Origin: Salvia splendens
Taxonomy: Eukaryota; Streptophyta; Magnoliopsida; Lamiales; Lamiaceae
Length of the DNA stretch: 64,000 nt
Direction: 5' to 3'
Assembly (NCBI RefSeq): GCF_004379255.2
Contig: NC_056042.1
Coordinates: forward strand, 34,017,928 to 34,081,927
Part shown: one piece after another, positions 1-10,279 of the stretch
How the letters are laid out: every line of letters begins with the position of its first letter
Numbering within the stretch: position 1 is the first letter of the stretch
Position numbers and translations under genes: made by a program
The notes under the pieces: model-generated
Told to the model about the DNA's origin: nothing
What the model saw: the letters and a program-made list of their open reading frames with translations, nothing else
Database searches by the model: none

Positions 1-1925
1 TTATCAAAGCAATTAAACCAAATTGCGGTACACGTAAAAGTTTTGCATTTAAATATCACACGTATGTATAAATTAAATAGATATTGTTATATTCTAATGG
101 ATTTTAGATAACAAACATAGAGACATATAGTAGTAGTAGTAGTAGTATAAATTATAGGAATAATCCACTATTATAATTTGAATTAATTTTAGATAATAAA
201 GAATTGTATCTTGTATAAAAATGAATAAAACCTAGATATATAATATGTCATTTATTTATACAAAATTAAATATTTGACAAAAGAATAATGAGATGACGAT
301 TTGTCTTATCAGCTTTTTAGTTATAACTATTTCCAGCAATTTTAACATTATGTATTCATCACTTTGATCAAAATAGAAGTGTGACATTAAGGCTGGGGTA
401 TATAAATTGTTTACACATTAATTCTGAAGATAAAATGTGAGAAAGAAAAAGAAAAATATGTGCTGAGTGTAATATAAATATAAGTAGCTAATTTGAATTT
501 CAGTTAATATAATTAGATATGATGCGATACTATATGAATTAAACAAAATATCGACATGTTAATTAAAAAACTAGTAAGATATCTCGAATGTGAAGTTATT
601 ATGCAGACCCTTATTATAAGATAAAGAAAATGATGAAGAAAAAATGCCCACCAAAAGAAAAAAAAGTAAAGTAAAGAAGTAAAGAAGTAAAGTAAAAGAT
701 ATACTCCATTAAAGTACTTCAAAACTATTAGTTTTAGTGATAAAGAATCATGCAAATTTAATTGGAGTGCGGGCAAATGATATAGTACTCCTACTACAAA
801 AGGTAGCTAGAAAAGAAAAGAATATTTATATAATTAAATTGTGTGTACATTATGTGACGTTGTTCTAAATACTAGCATTTTATTAATTTTTAATTGATTT
901 ATTTTTTAATGTTTTTAGTGATATAATTTTATGACTAATTTATCCTTACTACATAATTTGGAACATTAATTGCTTTCACATATACATGCACTATTATTAG
1001 GAAAAAACAGCGCTTATCAATTAATTATGATAACATTAATTAACACAATTTGGAACATAATTACTAAATTTAATTATAAATAATTTTATGACATAATATA
1101 TTAATATATTCTTTTTAATTAATCTTCATGTAATTCTTTTATAAATTAATTTTTAGTTTTTCTTATCTCTTATAGTATTATTTTTTCATAGCCTGTTTCC
1201 ATTTTTATTAATTTTTCAAAACAAATTATTATGTAATATAAATATAAATGATCAGTCGTAATAATTATTTCTATATATAAAAATATAGGAAAAGATTATT
1301 CATTATACTAAGAAATCAGAATTACACAATGACATAATATAGTAGTAATAATTAATTATAGGATGGCTTATTTTATATTGACGAATGAGTAATCATTATC
1401 TCATCCTTAATTAGTGTGGATGGAAATCAAGTAAAATGCAAATTCATTTAAAATAAATAATCCCTTCATATTTGAAAAATGTTAAAATTGTCTCAATTAT
1501 GTATATGCAATTATGGTTATTCGATCATCACTACTCTAAATTAAACAATGTTTATATAGTTTGGTAAAATTTAGTTAAAAAAGAATTCATATGGTATATA
1601 AAACTGAATAAAATCCATATACATAGACCTATTATATCTACTCCTGAAGTCGATTAGCGTATGTCTTTGTATTTATACGAAAAATAAATATTTGGAAACA
1701 GAACAATGGCACGACGAATCGCGTTATCCATTTTTAATTAACACAAAAACTTTCCAACAATAACTATTAAACACTTGAAACTTTTATACACAAGAGTAAT
1801 CAAATACTACAAAAGATACAAGAACAACACACATTTAGCTCAACACATAAATACTAGTACAATCTACATCTACATGTACATGTAAAAAAAGACAAATTTG
1901 ATTCGATGTGAATCAATTGGCCTCA
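1..1925. other. AT-rich spacer, no gene seen
   Basis: Very AT-rich intergenic sequence with no credible exon on either strand. It holds a short (AGT)n run near 129-146. The end nearest the DC1 gene is probably that gene's 3' UTR and terminator, but I see no clear poly(A) signal that fixes the end. A block near 357-400 (ATCAAAATAGAAGTGT and context) resembles one near 6835-6870 beyond the Harbinger element, which hints at an old local duplication. Confidence 0.6.
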
Positions 1926-3974
1926 TCAATCATCCATGTGTTTCATACCGCAGGCTTTACACACGATAAAGTTGCACGACACACATTGAAATCCAGGTGT
2001 ATCGTAACTGTCTTCATGACATAGATCACATCTCTTTTTCTTGGAAATGATTTGAAATCTAAGCGAGTGGCGAGGATCATGAATTTTGGAAAACACATAT
2101 TGCTGTGTCCCAAATTTGATGTTTTTGTATATACCCGACGTAGCAGGAAAGCATTCGGGGTGAAAGGATTGATCGCAGTCTTGGCAATGATACATCCAGC
2201 TTTTGGGGTCCATTTGGTCCTCGCAGTTGCTGCAATAGAACTCACCGGGACGGTTAAACCGGGCATCATATGTCAACGGCAACAAGTGATTCTCCAATCT
2301 ATGCTCATTTCTTGCTGGTAGCATTACACATGCACCACATACAGTGATTCTGCAGCTATTGCATCTGTATTGTCCTACTTTTGTATTTATAAAATTATAA
2401 CAGTTAACACAGAAATCAGACCTAAAATCATTATCTGTGACTAGCTTGAGATAGTTATGTCGTGGGTGAGCCGCGTGTTTTATGGTGTTGGGCAAAGAAG
2501 CACACTTGATGTCTATTTTGAACACACAGCCTTTGTAGGTACAAGCGTAATAGAGCCCATTATTAAAACCTGGACAAATATTACATCGTATCCAACCTGT
2601 TAGCTTGCCATCAACATTTTGAAGCCTTAGGTTGTGATCTTGAAGAGGGTGAATTGGAAGAGAGGGGATCTCAAGTGGTAAGTTGAAGCATGACAAGTGG
2701 AGAAAGTATTTGCATTCGTCACAACTCATGTAACCATTCTCATTCTCGTAATCGTCACCATCTGTTTGCTTCTTTGCACGTATAGGCAGTGTGCACCCAT
2801 CACATGTTAATTCCCATCTGTCAAAATCATCTTCATCGTCTTCTTTGTAGTGATCATAGGACGACGATGACGAGGAAGAGGATAGAGTTGAAAATGTAGT
2901 AAAAGTTAGCAGATGAGGGTGATTGGAGAAGCTGTACTTGCCACCGATGTTGTGATTGATCAGAATTTGGCCTTTGTGTCGCTTAACGAAGGGTTTGATC
3001 ATCTCCACATACATATCTTCTACTGGTATAGGAAATTTGGTAGCCTCTTCCTCATCATCAATTGTATTTGCATTTTCATTGTCATTATCAAATCTGAAGA
3101 AAATCAACAAAAAACAGTTGATAAATACTATTTATGACGTAAAATCTAAAAATGTATGCATGTTTTGATACCTGTACAAAAATGGTATGAGTGAATAGTA
3201 ATACGAGGTCAAAAAAATAACAAGTTAGAAATATTACGTGGAGGTGGCGCAGTTGAGATGGACGACATATCTGCAGAGGTGGCAATGATAGACCCAACGT
3301 CGCAATGGCAAAGTTGTGTTGCATATAGCACAATCAAAATCATATTGGATGTACTCAGGGGGGAGATAAAAGGCAAGGGAGAGAGAGTGGTGATGATGAG
3401 GGAAGTCCTTAGACGCAGGGAGGAGTGCACAGCTCTCGTGTATCCAGTAGTCGCATATGTTGCAGGTGTAGGAGTCCCCTTTCTTAGTGGCACCACAGGC
3501 ATCACAAGGGAACGGACACCACCTTGTCTTCTTGGAAAAGTGTAGGTCATGTTGAGGGTGGCTGGGATGGGCCATAGCCGGCTGCTTATCACTAAGAAAC
3601 CCCGCGCATCCCATGTGGATCCACAATCCATCACAGCCCCCATGGCTACATCTGTAGCTTAACCCATACATATCCCCTTTACAAACTGCACATTTTTTTA
3701 ATCCATAAAAATATTCTGTACCATGGAGTGTGAGATGGTGTGAAGGATGGACAGGATGCATAATTTCTCGCGGCATTTCCATGCATTCTTTGTGTAACAA
3801 CATCGGAAATCCACACCTGCGGCTGCGGCGGCGGCATCCATAAGTTGCATCTCCAGGTAAAATGTATCTATAACAACCATAACACCATGAGTTGTAATAA
3901 CTTTTCTTGGCCGACTCAGGGATCAGACTCAGCGGGTGTTCATGACACATATGAAGAAAACTCTCTTGCTCCAT
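1926..3974 (-). CDS. Cysteine/histidine-rich DC1-domain protein, two exons
   Basis: I join exon 1 (3974-3238) and exon 2 (3093-1926). The intron runs 3237-3094, with GTAATA donor and TTCTTCAG acceptor, and keeps frame, giving about 634 aa. The start is the ATG of MEQESFLHMCHEHPLSLI, 87 nt below a TATA box. The protein is a string of divergent C1 (DC1) zinc-binding repeats. Each has an HP..H.L lead followed by C..C, a spaced C..C and H..C, for example HPSHPQHDLHF...CDACG...CNICDYWIHESC near residues 135-180 and SCDECKYFLHLSCF in exon 2. Roughly seven repeats are visible, split by an acidic stretch at the exon junction and a Ser run with an EDDEDDFD patch. Plant DC1 proteins are a large family mostly without proven reactions; some act in stress or pathogen responses. 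Function here is therefore unassigned. Confidence 0.88.
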
Positions 3975-4060
3975 TTCTCTTTTTTTTTCACTCTTAACAA
4001 TTTTTTTTTTCTTTTTTTCCTCTTCTTGTCACTTCTCGCATTGATAAGGATAGTGCTCCT

Positions 4061-4068
4061 ATTTATAG
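4061..4068 (-). promoter_or_regulatory. TATA box of the DC1 gene
   Basis: CTATAAAT on the minus strand, about 87 nt upstream of the DC1 ATG. A purine/pyrimidine-biased leader lies between. It supports the chosen start codon. Confidence 0.6.
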
Positions 4069-4194
4069 ATTGAGTAATAATAGAATCATGCAAACTTGGA
4101 GAAAGAGCAAAGAATATAATGAGAGTCACATATTCTCGTCTTGCTTTATGTGTCCCTAATAATATATCGTACTACATTCTTAGTCTTGTTTTAA

Positions 4195-6232
4195 GGCCAT
4201 CCACAATAGGAATAGCCCAGCCATAGCCTAGCCACAAACTCCTTCTGTCACATCATCATTACTAAAAATCCCCATGCCACATCATCAAAACAAACAAATT
4301 GCCTAGCTATAGCCTAGCCACATCACTAATAACAATTATATAAAAATGAAATAATTAATAATCACACAATATACGGAATTTAATTTACGAGACATACACG
4401 GGAAACATTAATAATACTATTAAAATTTTTAAAAGTACAATAATTTTAAAAAAGTACAATACTTAAAAAAAATTACAATAATTTAAAAAAAAGTACAATA
4501 ATTCACTCCTCGTCTTCGTCGTCGTCTCCTCCGTCGCTGTCGCCACCCTCGCCTCCGCCTCCGTCGCCACCGTGGCCGCCGCCTCTACTCCCGCCGGTCT
4601 CCCTCCGTGCCGCCTCTAACTCATTCTGCATGCTCATGAGCAATGTTTGAAGCAAACTCTTCTCCACGAGGTCCACCGCCGCCCGCCATTCGGCCATCGT
4701 CTTGACCATCTGAGCGCGCGTTTGTTGACGCGTGAAGAATTTGAGATCCGCTGTGGATTGGCCAAGGGGGATGCCGACTGGACCTCCTGGGAACCTCGGG
4801 CGATCCCCCTCGCCTCCCGTTGAGCCCGCTTGTACCCAACCGGGCGAGTTCGGCGAGCGAACGAACGAGGGGTCGGGACCTCCTGGGCCGTCTCGGGGAG
4901 GTCATGGGAACCACCGCTGCTGCCGCTGTAATCACCGGTATAGTTCAGTCGTTGCTTATTCGGCCAGCCAGCGTCGACACCTACTCGGAACTTCTCGGAG
5001 TCGTTCAGCACAAGATAGCAGTTCCAGTAGGTGAACTCCTTATACAACCCGGGCTGGGGGAAGGCTTTCTCCGCTATCCTCCTGCAGTCTTCCTCCGTTT
5101 GGCCACTGCTCTGCATGCGGAGGGCGTTGGCGTACAAACCCGAAAATCGGGAGACGGCAGCCCTGATTCGGTCATACCCCTTCCGGCAATCCTCCCCGTT
5201 GCGTGGCCTCCCCTCCGGGCAAAATGTCTGGTAGGCTGCTGCTATCTTGCCCCACAAGTTGACGATCCTCTGGTTGTTTGAAGCGAGAGGATCATCACAA
5301 ACACTGACCCACGCCTTGCACAGCGCGACTTTCTCAGCGTCCGTCCACCTCCTCCGGACCTGGCTATCCTCATCCGGCTGCGACGACTCGCCCTTCTTCT
5401 TCCCCTTGCCCTTCTTCTTTGGGGCGCCCCACACTGCTCCCCCCGCGGGAACGGGAGTTTCCGGAACACCGAGCTTATCAATCCCCAACTCCTCCAAGGA
5501 GAAAGTCTCAAATTGCGTGAACTGCGTCTCCGTTGGGGTCGAAGTGTGCGAAGAAGCAGTCGAAAAATCAAAACTGGGGCGATACACGTTTTCACCCCCC
5601 AGCGTCCCCTGCGTCCCCGGTACCCACCCTGTCGGGGGTTGCACCGCCGGTACCCACCCTATCGTCCCCTGCGTCGGGGGCTGCATCGTCGTCCCCCCAG
5701 GCATCATCTGCATCCCGGGTGCCCACCCCGGCATCATATGCACACCGGGCTGCATCCCCGGTACCCTCTGCCACGCCGGCATACTCCCCCAGCTGCCATC
5801 CCGGGTATCATCCCCTGCCAAGGGTACATGTTGTAGTACCCTGGCATCGGACCCCATCCACCTCCCACGGGTACCTGGGGAGTTTGAGACCCGGTCGTCA
5901 TTGGAGTATCTTCGTTGGTGTTCTCCATTTCTCGGTGTTGATCTTGTACATAAATTAAGATAGAGAGAGTACTCGTTAAAACAAGTGGTGCGAATGAAAA
6001 TGACGTGCAAACCGCGTATATATAGTGTTTCGAAAAAAAATCGTCTAGGCGATGCGCTAGGCGATCCAGACGCTGCAATAGCGCCGAGCGGATCGCCCAG
6101 CGCATCGCCTAGCGCCACGAAATCGCCGAGCGCTAGGCGGTTTTTAATTCCGAAAATGGCTTGGCGGTTGCAATGGACCGCCTAGCGCCGGCGCTCGGTT
6201 AGGCGGTGCGCTAGGCGCCATTGCGGATGGCC
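4195..6232 (-). mobile_element. Harbinger-type element A (ORF1-only)
   Basis: A 2,038-bp element with inverted ends (GGCCATCCACAATAGG at left; the complement of CCATTGCGGATGGCC at right), flanked on both sides by the 3-bp duplication TAA (4192-4194 and 6233-6235). That is the PIF/Harbinger target-site signature. Inside is a single decayed Myb/SANT-like ORF1 on the minus strand. There is no transposase, so it would need one in trans. The right subterminal region (about 6040-6230) is GC-rich and dense in GCTAGGCG/CGCCTAGC words that can pair with each other. Confidence 0.85.
4503..5928 (-). pseudogene. Decayed Harbinger ORF1 (Myb/SANT-like protein)
   Basis: Homologous throughout to the intact ORF1 at 36177-37589, but split over three frames. 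The natural start MENTNEDTPMTTG (ATG at 5928) runs through a Pro/Gly/Met-rich N-terminus and shifts frame near 5810. The long middle frame carries the SANT/trihelix-like domain (RRRWTDAEKVALCKAWVS ... NLWGKIAAAY) and the DLPETAQEVPTPRSF linker. A second shift near 4770 puts the C-terminal coiled-coil part (MVKTMAEWRAAVD...) and the acidic DDDEDEE tail in another frame. Plant sequence databases often label this family as glutathione S-transferase T3-like or NAM-associated; it has no GST fold that I can see. In PIF/Harbinger transposons ORF1 binds DNA and helps transposase nuclear import. A TATA box (CTATATATAC, near 6015-6024) sits upstream. Confidence 0.8.
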
Positions 6233-6235
6233 TAA

Positions 6236-7143
6236 TAGGACGGTTTAGACAAACTACATAAAGAAGTCTTATTGATAAAGAAAAACAAAACAAGGAACAG
6301 GAAAAAGAAGAGAACTAGGTACTTTTCTTTGCCACACACATAAGTTTTACCGACAAAAATCACATTCCGATTCCATAGAATCTTGAAAATTTCCAAGATG
6401 AAGAACAAAGAAAAGAATTATACTTTAAATATTATAGATTATTTAGATGGGATGTCATCAATTACTTACTCGTCTTTTAATTGGTAACTATAACTAATTT
6501 AAGACCATAGAATTTAGAAATCCAATGGTTTATAATTTGCCATGTGTAATTTCATTTTTATTTTTTAATATTAAAAATATAATAACAACTATTAAATTTA
6601 GGTTTAACAACTCAATGTCAATGTCGTGTGTTAATTATATCAACACGAAGACATGACAATGTCAACACAATTTTGTATTGACATTGTACAAGCTTTATAT
6701 TGACATATTATTGAGTTGTAGTTAGCAATTTAGAAGTGAGTTAACAATATAACACCCCATTTATTTAGATTATGTAGTACGAAAAAAAAGTACCATGTAA
6801 TTTGGATCAAAACACTAGTATTATATCGACGACTTCGATCAAAATAGAAGTGTTGCATTAAAGTTGGGCTTCAACCTTCCGATTCTTTTTAGAAATTCAA
6901 AAGAAATATCTTGCACTAGAAAAATCAAATCAAATCAAATTAAATTAAATGGATTGATGTGTTGTAAATTGAATCACTATTTCAAATTTGGGTTAATATA
7001 ATAATCAAAGAGATAAAGAAATCAAATTAACAAAATGTGTACTTCTTAAGTATGGAGTAATTACTTTATGCCCATATTATAAAATGAGCCCAGTAATAGT
7101 GCAATAACTTTGTGTTATCTCAGGCCATCTCAAGGCCCATTAA
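6236..7143. other. Spacer between two Harbinger elements
   Basis: About 0.9 kb of AT-rich sequence without a gene. It contains simple CAAAT and AATTA runs near 6925-6950. The last part (7120-7143) ends in the TAA duplication of element B. Confidence 0.5.
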
Positions 7144-9153
7144 GGGTGTCCACTATAAGGCGGACACGCCCAATAGCCCCGCCCCAGTTTTTGTCCATAG
7201 CCCCAATTTTATTGTCCATAGCCCCAAAATTTTGTGTCCGCCACTATGGTGGACACCTCCAATAGCCCCCAAATTTTATAATCAACTTTCATTTTATAAT
7301 ATTTCAAGTAATTATGAACAAATTTATCGGGCTCTTAGTGGATTAGAAGAAGCCAACTATACGAATTAAAAATAAAATAAAAATAAAAATAAAAATAAAA
7401 TACAAATTAAAATTAAAATTAGAATTACACACTAAATTAAAATTAAAATCACACACTACATTGAATCTAGTACAAATCACTACCAAGTTTACACAACGCC
7501 GCCACCCCCCCTACGTGCCCACACTTCTTCAATCAAATCGGCCTGCAGTGTGTTATGTGATGTGGTCCTGCGCATATCAGCGAAGCGTTGGATCAAATAT
7601 TCATTGCTCCGTGGTACGCCCATCTGGATCGGCACGGAGGCGACACCGTGACTTGTACTTGCACCCTCTTCCGGCGCCCATCGCTCTACCGCAAATCCTT
7701 CATCTTCTATTATCATATTATGCAATATGATACATGCTAACATAATATTCGCGACATCATCTTCGTGCCAAACTTGTGCCGGACACCGTATAATAGCCCA
7801 CCGCGATTGGAGGACACCAAAAGCCCGCTCAACGTCCTTCCTAGCACTCTCTTGTTTGCGCGCAAAATATTGTTTCTTCGATCCTACCGGTTGGCGGACA
7901 GTCTTCACGAATACGGGCCACCGCGGATATATTCTATCTGCCAAATAATAGCCCCTACTGTACTGCGTACCGTTGGCTACGAAGCTGATTTCTGGCCCCT
8001 CCCCCCGGCACTCCTCGTTGAAGAGAGGCGACGACTGAAGAACATTGATGTCGTTGTTCGAACCTGCCACGCCGAAATACGCATGCCAGATCTTCAGACG
8101 GTAGTCCGCAACGGCTTCCAGTATCATCGTTGGATGTTTGCTTTTGAATCCAGTAGTGAACTGGCCTTTCCATGCCACGGGGCAGTTCCTCCACTCCCAA
8201 TGCATGCAATCGATGCTTCCTAACATTCCTGGGAAGCCGTGCACCGACCCGTGCATATCAAGTAGGCGCTGACACTCATCCGGGTTGGGCTTCCGTAGAA
8301 ACTCCCCACCGAAAATTTCCCGGATCCCCTTACAGAACTGCCTAAGCACCGTGAGGCTAGTCGTCTCACCCATCTGTAGGTATTCATCGAATATGTCCGC
8401 TGGTCCAGCGTAGGCAAGCTGTCGGATTGCAGCGGTGCACTTCTGTTGTGTGGACAGCCCGATCCGGCCAGCCGCATCACGCCGGAGGGTGAAGCACCGG
8501 TAACGCTCCGCCAAATTCGTCGCTATATAGTTGAACAGCCGCTGCGACATCCTGAATCTCCAGCGGAATATCTCGGGTGGATAACGGGGGTTATCCACGA
8601 AGTAATCATCCATTAAACGTTGGTGAGCACCGACGTGGTCTCGTTGGATTGTCCGCCGATGAGTAATGGTGCGAGGGATCGGATCCTCCGCATCCTCCGC
8701 CTCCTCCGCCAAACGGGCCGCTACCTCCTGGGCGGCCTGGTGTTGCACCTGTTGAATCAGAGCATTCCAGTTGTCTCTCCACAAATTATTCATTTCCGAC
8801 CCCAAATTGTAGTGAGAGAAATTTGTATAGATGTTGTGTTTGAATGGTGTGAAAATAATGAATGAAGTGGGGTGTATTTATAGGTGAATTGAAGTGTAAA
8901 AAAAAAAATTAAAAATCGCATGTCCATAGCCGCGGCTAATGTCCGCCGCTATAGGCGCCGCGCCTATAGGCGCGGCTATAGCCCCCCCGCCGCGTCCTCG
9001 CCCCGCGCCTGGCGATTCCTCGTCCGCCGCCCCTCCCCCCACCCGCCGCGTCCACCCCGCGGCGGACACCCTTCCCACTATAAGGCGCCTCGCTTCCGCC
9101 CCGCATCCGCCCCAAACGCGGCTATAGCCGCGTCCTCATTATAGTGGACGCTC
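7144..9153 (-). mobile_element. Harbinger-type element B (transposase-only)
   Basis: A 2,010-bp element with inverted ends GGGTGTCCACTATAAGGC at left and, read inward from the right, GAGCGTCCACTATAATGAGG. It is flanked by TAA on both sides (7141-7143 and 9154-9156). It encodes one intact minus-strand transposase and no ORF1. Both subterminal zones are rich in GTCCATAGCCCC / CCGCGGC words. The intact ORF, promoter, ends and target duplication suggest a young, possibly mobile copy. Confidence 0.88.
7489..8793 (-). CDS. PIF/Harbinger DDE transposase
   Basis: Uninterrupted 434-aa frame starting at the ATG of MNNLWRDNWNAL; the few codons upstream lack an ATG. It belongs to the plant transposon protein / DDE_Tnp_4 family, the nuclease of PIF/Harbinger elements, which cuts at TWA targets. 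Visible parts are an N-terminal helical region with AEEAEDAED, the fold marker FRWRFRMSQRLFNYI, and the candidate catalytic residues D195 (GSIDCMHWEWRNCP), D286 (YYLADRIYPRW) and E322 (KDVERAFGVLQSRW). No stop or frameshift is present. A TATA box (CTATAAATAC, about 8874-8884) lies about 85 nt upstream. No ORF1 partner lies in the same element; the nearest relative of such a partner is the broken one in element A and the intact one at 36 kb. GC content is well above the flanks. Confidence 0.93.
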   Translation of the reverse strand: MNNLWRDNWNALIQQVQHQAAQEVAARLAEEAEDAEDPIPRTITHRRTIQRDHVGAHQRLMDDYFVDNPRYPPEIFRWRFRMSQRLFNYIATNLAERYRCFTLRRDAAGRIGLSTQQKCTAAIRQLAYAGPADIFDEYLQMGETTSLTVLRQFCKGIREIFGGEFLRKPNPDECQRLLDMHGSVHGFPGMLGSIDCMHWEWRNCPVAWKGQFTTGFKSKHPTMILEAVADYRLKIWHAYFGVAGSNNDINVLQSSPLFNEECRGEGPEISFVANGTQYSRGYYLADRIYPRWPVFVKTVRQPVGSKKQYFARKQESARKDVERAFGVLQSRWAIIRCPAQVWHEDDVANIMLACIILHNMIIEDEGFAVERWAPEEGASTSHGVASVPIQMGVPRSNEYLIQRFADMRRTTSHNTLQADLIEEVWARRGGGGVV

Positions 9154-9156
9154 TAA

Positions 9157-10279
9157 CTATAGTACTAACTAATATATATATGTGTCACTCCAGTCTTAAT
9201 ATTATAGTTTTTGCATCATTATTATAGTTTTTGCATTATTATTATAACAATCATAAAATATCAAGAATATCGAAATTTCAGATGAGTTAGAAACTGCACC
9301 AAAATACGGTACACCTATTACACTGAAAATAACAAAATTTTGGATTTTTGATAAAATATGATATTGTATCAAAAGATTTCGTACATATATGATATATTGA
9401 AAATTCAATACCGCAAACTTATGGTATAAATCAAAATTTTCGTAATAACTTATGGTATAAATCAAAATTTTCAACCTATTACGATATTGATATATACATA
9501 CACCAAATTTTATGTCATGCCGAATATATATAACAAAATAAAATTCCGGTATACAACTGAGATATATACCACAATATTGATATTGACTCTATGACTATCA
9601 GTTTGATTAAATATGAAATATTTTTTTAATAATATAATTTATATAGTAATATATTATCTTAGAAGTTAAGTAAAAAGAGTATAAAATAAATAAATAAATA
9701 AAAACAGATAATTTTATATCTATTTTTTAAAAAATGTGTCATTTCATTTGAAGAACTTATATAAAATGTGTCACTTGACAAGACATATAGAATACTATAC
9801 CAAATACTATATAAACTAATCATAAAATATTCGATGTACAACAAAAATAGATATACCAGATTTCAGTGTAAATCCTAGACTCTCATTATTTTATTAGAAA
9901 TAACACATTTTTTTTTGACATATAATTTTATATAATATCATTATTTTATGAATTAATAAAGAGATAATAAAATAATAAATATAAAAAATAGAGATAATAT
10001 TATTATCATTTTAGAAATTATTTTATTATTAATAAAATAACCCCAAAAAAATATTCATTTCTAGTGGGACATATCTTTCCACAAAATATCAGTATAGAAA
10101 ATATCCCTAGCTAATTTTGAGGTATATATTTGAACAATATTATCGATAAGTCAGATATTTGGTGGGACCCACTCGCACACTCTCTGGAATATGCGCCTTG
10201 ATTTCCAGCAAGTCAAAGCGCTATTCATCGCTTTTCAATTCCTTTTCGATCGCTTTTCTCAGTAGCTCTGTAGTCGAAG
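9157..10279. other. AT-rich spacer and PSD promoter/5' leader
   Basis: No coding sequence seen. 9190-9245 holds imperfect repeats of TTATAGTTTTTGCATTATTA, and 9395-9475 two copies of a TATGGTATAAATCAAAATTTT motif. The last ~100 bp become CT-rich (TCGCTTTTCAATTCC...) and are the likely 5' UTR of the phosphatidylserine decarboxylase gene. No clean TATA box was identified. Confidence 0.5.

Noticed and set aside
513..776. 87-aa minus-strand open frame
   Set aside because: Phe/Leu/Tyr-rich translation of AT-rich DNA, with no domain or promoter context.
8794..8805. Four extra codons at the start of the Harbinger transposase
   Set aside because: The frame is open but begins with TTG. The first ATG is at 8793, below a good TATA box.
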